Shown here piece by piece: positions 60,217 to 64,000 of a stretch of DNA of 64,000 nt (its first letter is position 1; every line of letters begins with the position of its first letter). The translations under genes and the position numbers were made by a program. Source of the stretch: Algisphaera agarilytica (GTDB lineage Bacteria > Planctomycetota > Phycisphaerae > Phycisphaerales > Phycisphaeraceae); the NCBI RefSeq assembly GCF_014207595.1, contig NZ_JACHGY010000001.1, positions 3,938,212 through 4,002,211 of the forward strand, written 5' to 3'. A model generated the notes under the pieces. The model was not told the origin of the DNA. It saw nothing but the letters and a program-made list of their open reading frames with translations, and did no database searches.

Positions 60217-61845
60217 TTAGAAGCTGCCGTGGCGCGACAATGCGTGCCATGCCAGCAGGTCTTTGAAATGCTCGGCCACTTCGTCCGGATCGGCGTCTGG
60301 CGGGGGCAGCGGGGCTTCCGCCGGCAAGTAGCGGCGGAGAACCTGATGCCAGCGATCGTGCCAGACCCATTGCAAAGGTGACGGATTACCGTGGGCTGAA
60401 GTCTCAAGTGCAAGTGGACTACCGAAGCTCAAGAGATGGTCCAGCACGTCATGGCTTAAACCGCGGTGCAGCATGGCCAGCATTACCGTGGACTCGGGGA
60501 TTCCTTTGCGGCCAAGCATGCCCAAAAGCTGTGTGTCCAGTTCCGGGCGCTGGTTCTGCATCCACTGGGCCAGGCGCATCAGATACTCGGTTGTGACAAG
60601 TGTTTCTTGCTGCTCGGCGCTCTGCAGCAGTTCAAGCCCTTGGCCGGTGAGCCCAACAAGGATGGCGCCCGAACCTCGGGCGTCGGGGTCGTGATCTTTC
60701 AGAAGTCGGTCGATCAGACCAGATAACTCTTCTCGGCTGAATCGATTGGCCAAGACGACACAGGCCAAGTCGCGGACAGCGCTCCGGTCGTTAAGACGAA
60801 GGGTGTCAACAAGCCATTGCGGCTCCGCGTCACGGCTTACCCTTGTGGCGGCGATGCGCACGAGGTGGGGCATGGCGGGATCAAGCTTCACGTCCAACGA
60901 TGCGGGGGCGGCGGACTCAAAAGCGATCAATGTGTCTGTGTCATCCCATGAACCGCTGAAGAAATTCTCGGGCGGGGCCGGTCGCACCGAGGCCTCGTAC
61001 GGTTGAGTGGTGGAACGCTCCCAAACGGCAAGCAACCGGCTGGCCAAGCTTGCGATCTGCGGTGCGGGGTCTTGCTGTGCGTTCTCGATGTCCGGTAGGT
61101 AAATCGAGGGGTGGCGTGGCACAAGGCCGGCGATGGCAAGCAGCGCCGCCTCGCGAACCCGGGGCTCGGGATCGTCGAGCAGTGACACCAGCCGGTCGTG
61201 GAGATAGACCGGCTCGATTGAGCCGTGACCTCTCGGCAGGTTGCCCAGTTGGAATGCCGCGGCCCGGCGTATCGCTGCGTCTTGCGAAGTCACCCACCGA
61301 TCAAGCCATTTGACGTAGTGATGCACCGGAACGGGAGGGCAAGACCATGCGCGATGGGCGTCGAGCAGAGAAACCAGCCGATCGTAATCCTCGGATGAAT
61401 CGACGGTATCGAGATGGGGAAGCGCTGCCTTGACGACCGCTTTTCGTTCAGCCAGGCCATCACCGGGGAGCTGATGTCCGATCGCGATCAGGTGGGGAAA
61501 TTCGAGTCGGTCGAGTTGCCCCAGCCAGGCGTGGCGGAGTTCGGGGGCTTCGGTGGCTCCCGCGAGCACCATCGCTTGGTACACCTGCAGCACCGCTTCG
61601 CTGGAAAGCTCCGGCAAATGGCCCGCGACTCGGGTTCGGAGTTTCGGGTCGCTGGAGGCTTCGCGGATGATCGTGTTCAGCGCGCGTTCGCGAAAGGCGA
61701 GGTCCTGCGAGTCGAGCCCGTGCAAAACGATGTGGCGTTTCCTCGCTTCAACCCCGGCCAGCACCATGGGCACAACCAAAGCCGAGGCGAACAGCAGTGA
61801 TAGCCCTAGATGGCGCCAGTAGCGGGGGGGCAGAGGCCGTCGCAT
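60217..61845 (-). CDS. Membrane-anchored HEAT-repeat protein
   Basis: The 542-residue protein has an N-terminal membrane helix (about 13-33) and helical repeats of HEAT type over most of the rest (RERALNTIIREASSDPKLR, AAIRRAAAFQLGNLPRG, EPRVREAALLAIAGLVPRH, RSAVRDLACVVLANRFS). Such proteins act as scaffolds. No partner can be named. The gene ends after a small GC hairpin (about 60197-60209) that may terminate it. Confidence 0.65.
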   Translation of the reverse strand: MRRPLPPRYWRHLGLSLLFASALVVPMVLAGVEARKRHIVLHGLDSQDLAFRERALNTIIREASSDPKLRTRVAGHLPELSSEAVLQVYQAMVLAGATEAPELRHAWLGQLDRLEFPHLIAIGHQLPGDGLAERKAVVKAALPHLDTVDSSEDYDRLVSLLDAHRAWSCPPVPVHHYVKWLDRWVTSQDAAIRRAAAFQLGNLPRGHGSIEPVYLHDRLVSLLDDPEPRVREAALLAIAGLVPRHPSIYLPDIENAQQDPAPQIASLASRLLAVWERSTTQPYEASVRPAPPENFFSGSWDDTDTLIAFESAAPASLDVKLDPAMPHLVRIAATRVSRDAEPQWLVDTLRLNDRSAVRDLACVVLANRFSREELSGLIDRLLKDHDPDARGSGAILVGLTGQGLELLQSAEQQETLVTTEYLMRLAQWMQNQRPELDTQLLGMLGRKGIPESTVMLAMLHRGLSHDVLDHLLSFGSPLALETSAHGNPSPLQWVWHDRWHQVLRRYLPAEAPLPPPDADPDEVAEHFKDLLAWHALSRHGSF

Positions 61846-61901
61846 AGGGAGTAGATTAAACGCTGGGCGCTCGCCATGCCTTGGACTTCATCGGATGCGG
61901 C

Positions 61902-63920
61902 TCAGTCGCGCAGATCGAGGTAAGCCAGTTCCTCGGCGGTCAGCTTGAGGTCCATCGCGGGCAGCGAGGTCGCGGTCTCGTTGAGGAAACGCGGGCCGAT
62001 GAGGGCGAAGGAGGGGAACGGCTGGCAGAGCACGTAGGCCGCGGCGATGTTGATCGCCGAGACGTTGTATTTCTCGGCCAACTCGAACGCACGCTCTCGG
62101 CGCTGGCGGTTCTCCGGCGAGTCCCAGGAGTTGTCGTGGTCCCAAATGCCGGCCTTGCCCGTCGCTTGCCGCGAGAGGAAGTAGCCCCGCGCCTGGCTGG
62201 ACCAGGCGAAGTTGGCGATCTGGTTTTCGATGAGGTATTCGCGGAACTCATCGGTCGTGGCGGCGATGCAGCCGGCCCAGACCGGGTTGATCATCCGCGC
62301 CAGGGAGAAGTTGTTGCTCAGGAGGCTGAAGCCCTGTTTGCCGTTGGCCTTGGCGTATTCGTTGGCTTCGACAAAGCGTTCCTGGGTCCAGTTGCTGCCG
62401 CCGAAGACCTTAATGCGGCCCGCCTGGGCGTGTTCGTTGAGCACGTCGACAAACTCACCCACGGGCACCTCGAGGTTGTCGCGGTGCATGATGTAAATTT
62501 CGACGTGGTCGGTCTGCAGGCGGTCGAGCGACTCCAGCAGCTGTGAGGTCAGCGCTTCGGGGTTGCAGTGCGGGGTGTGGGCGCCCTTGGCGATGATGTT
62601 GATCTGGTCGCGCACGCCGCGGCTGGTGTGCCACTGGGCGAGGAGCCTCTCGGGGCCACCGCCGCCGTAGATCCAGGCGGTATCGAAGGTGTTGCCGCCG
62701 CGCTCGATCCAGTCGTCGAACATGACCGCGGTGTGGGCGAAGGTGCGTTGGTTGTCGCAGCCCATGACGAAGCGCGAGACGTCGCGGTCGAGGCCGGGCA
62801 CGCGGTTGTACTGCATGTTGTGGCCGTCTCTGGGGGCCAGGGCGCGTCCGCTGATCGGGGTGGGGAAGCCTTCGGGGGTTTCCTGCGGGTAGGTCAGGCC
62901 GATGGCTTGCCGCCACTGGTCGAGGGTGTCCATCTGGCCGAGCGTGTCGTCCCAGGTCATGGCGGGGCTGTCGGCTTCGAGTTTGCCCGCGAGGATGGCG
63001 TCGGTGGCGACCTTGATCTCGTAGCCGAAGGCCGAATGCTGCGACTCGATTTCGTGGACGGTGTCTTCGCCCTTCACGGTGACGATGATCTTGCCTTGCT
63101 CGGCGCCGTCCCGGCTGTTGAGCCAGGGGTTGGGGACAGAGATGGTGCCGAGTTCGCCGGCGATGTGGCAGGTGTTGTCCAGCGACGCACGGACCGCGGT
63201 GGCGACCTCGGCGATCGCGCCCGTCTCAAACTCGAGGTGGGCCGCGGCCCATTCGTCGACGCCCGTCTCGCCGAGGTGGCCCGAGGCCGTGACCTTGGTG
63301 GGGTTGAGGAACGGCTTGCCGACCGAGGCCCCCGCGATGAGGCGGGCGTATTCCACGGCGTAGCAGCCCACGTCGAGGATGCCCCCGCCGCCGAGTTCGA
63401 TGTTGAGCAGCCGGCCCTCGGGGTTGGCGCCCCAGTAGTCGGTGTTAAACCCAAATGACACGCGGATCATGCGCACCGGGCCGATCACGCCGCTCTGCAG
63501 GACTTCGACCAGCTTGTGGGCCTGTGGGTGGCAGCGGTCCTTGAACGCGTCCATGAAGAAGACGTTGTTCTCGCGGGCGGCCTGGATCATGGCCATGGCG
63601 TGGCCGTGGTTCAAGCCGACTGGTTTCTCGCAGAGGATGTGCTTGCCGGCCTCGGCGGCCTTGATGGCCCACTCGGGGTGCATCGGGTGGGGCGTGGCGA
63701 TGTAGACCGCATCGACGTCCGGGTCGGCGAGCAGTGCGTCGTAGCTGCCGTGGCAGTTGGCTTCGGGCAGTTCCATCTCGTCGACGAAGGCCTTGGCCTT
63801 GTCCACCGATCGGCTGCCGACCGCGGCGACACGGACGTGGGGCAGGCCACGGGCTCCGTTGACGAAAGCCTTGGCGATGGTTCCGGCACCCAGGATGCCC
63901 CAAGCGACTGATTCGGACAT
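61902..63920 (-). CDS. Fused Gfo/Idh/MocA oxidoreductase and aldo/keto reductase
   Basis: The 672-residue protein joins two enzymes. Residues 1-330 form a Gfo/Idh/MocA unit (WGILGAGTIAKAF, ILCEKPVGLN, GGGILDVGCYAVEYARL). Residues about 365-672 form an aldo/keto reductase with its tetrad: D in NTFDTAW, Y in IYGGGG, K in IIAKGAH, H in IYIMHRDN. Both bind NAD(P)(H), so the pair may oxidise and then reduce the same sugar, recycling cofactor. There is no signal peptide, so it acts in the cytoplasm. ATG 63920 is supported by GGAG eight bases upstream. Confidence 0.85.
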   Translation of the reverse strand: MSESVAWGILGAGTIAKAFVNGARGLPHVRVAAVGSRSVDKAKAFVDEMELPEANCHGSYDALLADPDVDAVYIATPHPMHPEWAIKAAEAGKHILCEKPVGLNHGHAMAMIQAARENNVFFMDAFKDRCHPQAHKLVEVLQSGVIGPVRMIRVSFGFNTDYWGANPEGRLLNIELGGGGILDVGCYAVEYARLIAGASVGKPFLNPTKVTASGHLGETGVDEWAAAHLEFETGAIAEVATAVRASLDNTCHIAGELGTISVPNPWLNSRDGAEQGKIIVTVKGEDTVHEIESQHSAFGYEIKVATDAILAGKLEADSPAMTWDDTLGQMDTLDQWRQAIGLTYPQETPEGFPTPISGRALAPRDGHNMQYNRVPGLDRDVSRFVMGCDNQRTFAHTAVMFDDWIERGGNTFDTAWIYGGGGPERLLAQWHTSRGVRDQINIIAKGAHTPHCNPEALTSQLLESLDRLQTDHVEIYIMHRDNLEVPVGEFVDVLNEHAQAGRIKVFGGSNWTQERFVEANEYAKANGKQGFSLLSNNFSLARMINPVWAGCIAATTDEFREYLIENQIANFAWSSQARGYFLSRQATGKAGIWDHDNSWDSPENRQRRERAFELAEKYNVSAINIAAAYVLCQPFPSFALIGPRFLNETATSLPAMDLKLTAEELAYLDLRD

Positions 63921-64000
63921 GGTCGATACTCCAATGCAAGCAGGTGTGGCGGACATGAACCGTCCGCTGAAGTCTGAACGGCCCAACAAACTATCCGATT

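Overview
The window is high-GC bacterial DNA that looks like a chromosome segment of a marine planctomycete, most likely class Phycisphaerae. The reasons are PEP-CTERM proteins with dockerin-like Ca-binding repeats (16422-17804, 51453-53432) and one without them (12780-14072), S1 sulfatases, Gfo/Idh/MocA oxidoreductases with a Tat signal, an ECF sigma factor in an operon with a Ser/Thr kinase, and several promoters that appear to make leaderless mRNAs. Species identity cannot be read from the sequence.

Region 1 (1-4941) is a variable junction. It holds the 3' end of a siroheme sulfite/nitrite reductase gene, a secreted GH16 enzyme, a frameshifted second copy of the reductase 3' end, and an AT-rich two-gene AAA ATPase plus TOPRIM/DUF4276 module that is a candidate anti-phage system. 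About 1.2 kb without an intact gene follows. It contains a decayed heptapeptide-repeat ORF, a 16-bp perfect inverted repeat and a telomere-like G-quadruplex motif.

Region 2 (4942-33438) is a large red-algal galactan (agar/porphyran) utilisation locus. It encodes GH50, GH86 and a GH16 lipoprotein, a polysaccharide-lyase-like protein, an SGNH esterase, a sulfatase, a cytoplasmic GH43/GH117-like beta-propeller enzyme, and an ABC sugar importer whose binding protein is fused to a permease. LacI and AraC regulators are present. Four catabolic enzymes (aldehyde dehydrogenase, enolase-superfamily cycloisomerase, zinc alcohol dehydrogenase, SDR) match the known 3,6-anhydro-L-galactose route to 2-keto-3-deoxygluconate. 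Two PEP-CTERM proteins, other secreted proteins, a MOSC protein and a GyrI-like protein are interspersed. A recurrent intergenic motif (core TTAACAAYC) may be the operator of the local LacI regulator.

Region 3 (33467-44065) holds a four-gene signalling operon read leftward (TPR/FHA-like protein, Ser/Thr kinase with TM2 domain, membrane protein, ECF sigma factor with a zinc-finger tail). It is bounded by paired inverted palindromes that resemble REPINs. A membrane-anchored coiled-coil protein and a divergent AraC regulator/sulfatase pair follow.

Region 4 (44083-64000) is mostly housekeeping: an Fe(III)-type ABC importer (fbpABC), tRNA-Phe, rplK-rplA-rplJ-rplL with unusual hairpins between genes, a DUF2007 protein, a secreted sugar-dehydrogenase-like PEP-CTERM protein, a DASS transporter, a cNMP-domain histidine kinase with its response regulator, a DinG-type helicase, ArsC, a small glycine-zipper lipoprotein, a HEAT-repeat protein and a fused Gfo/Idh-aldo/keto reductase.
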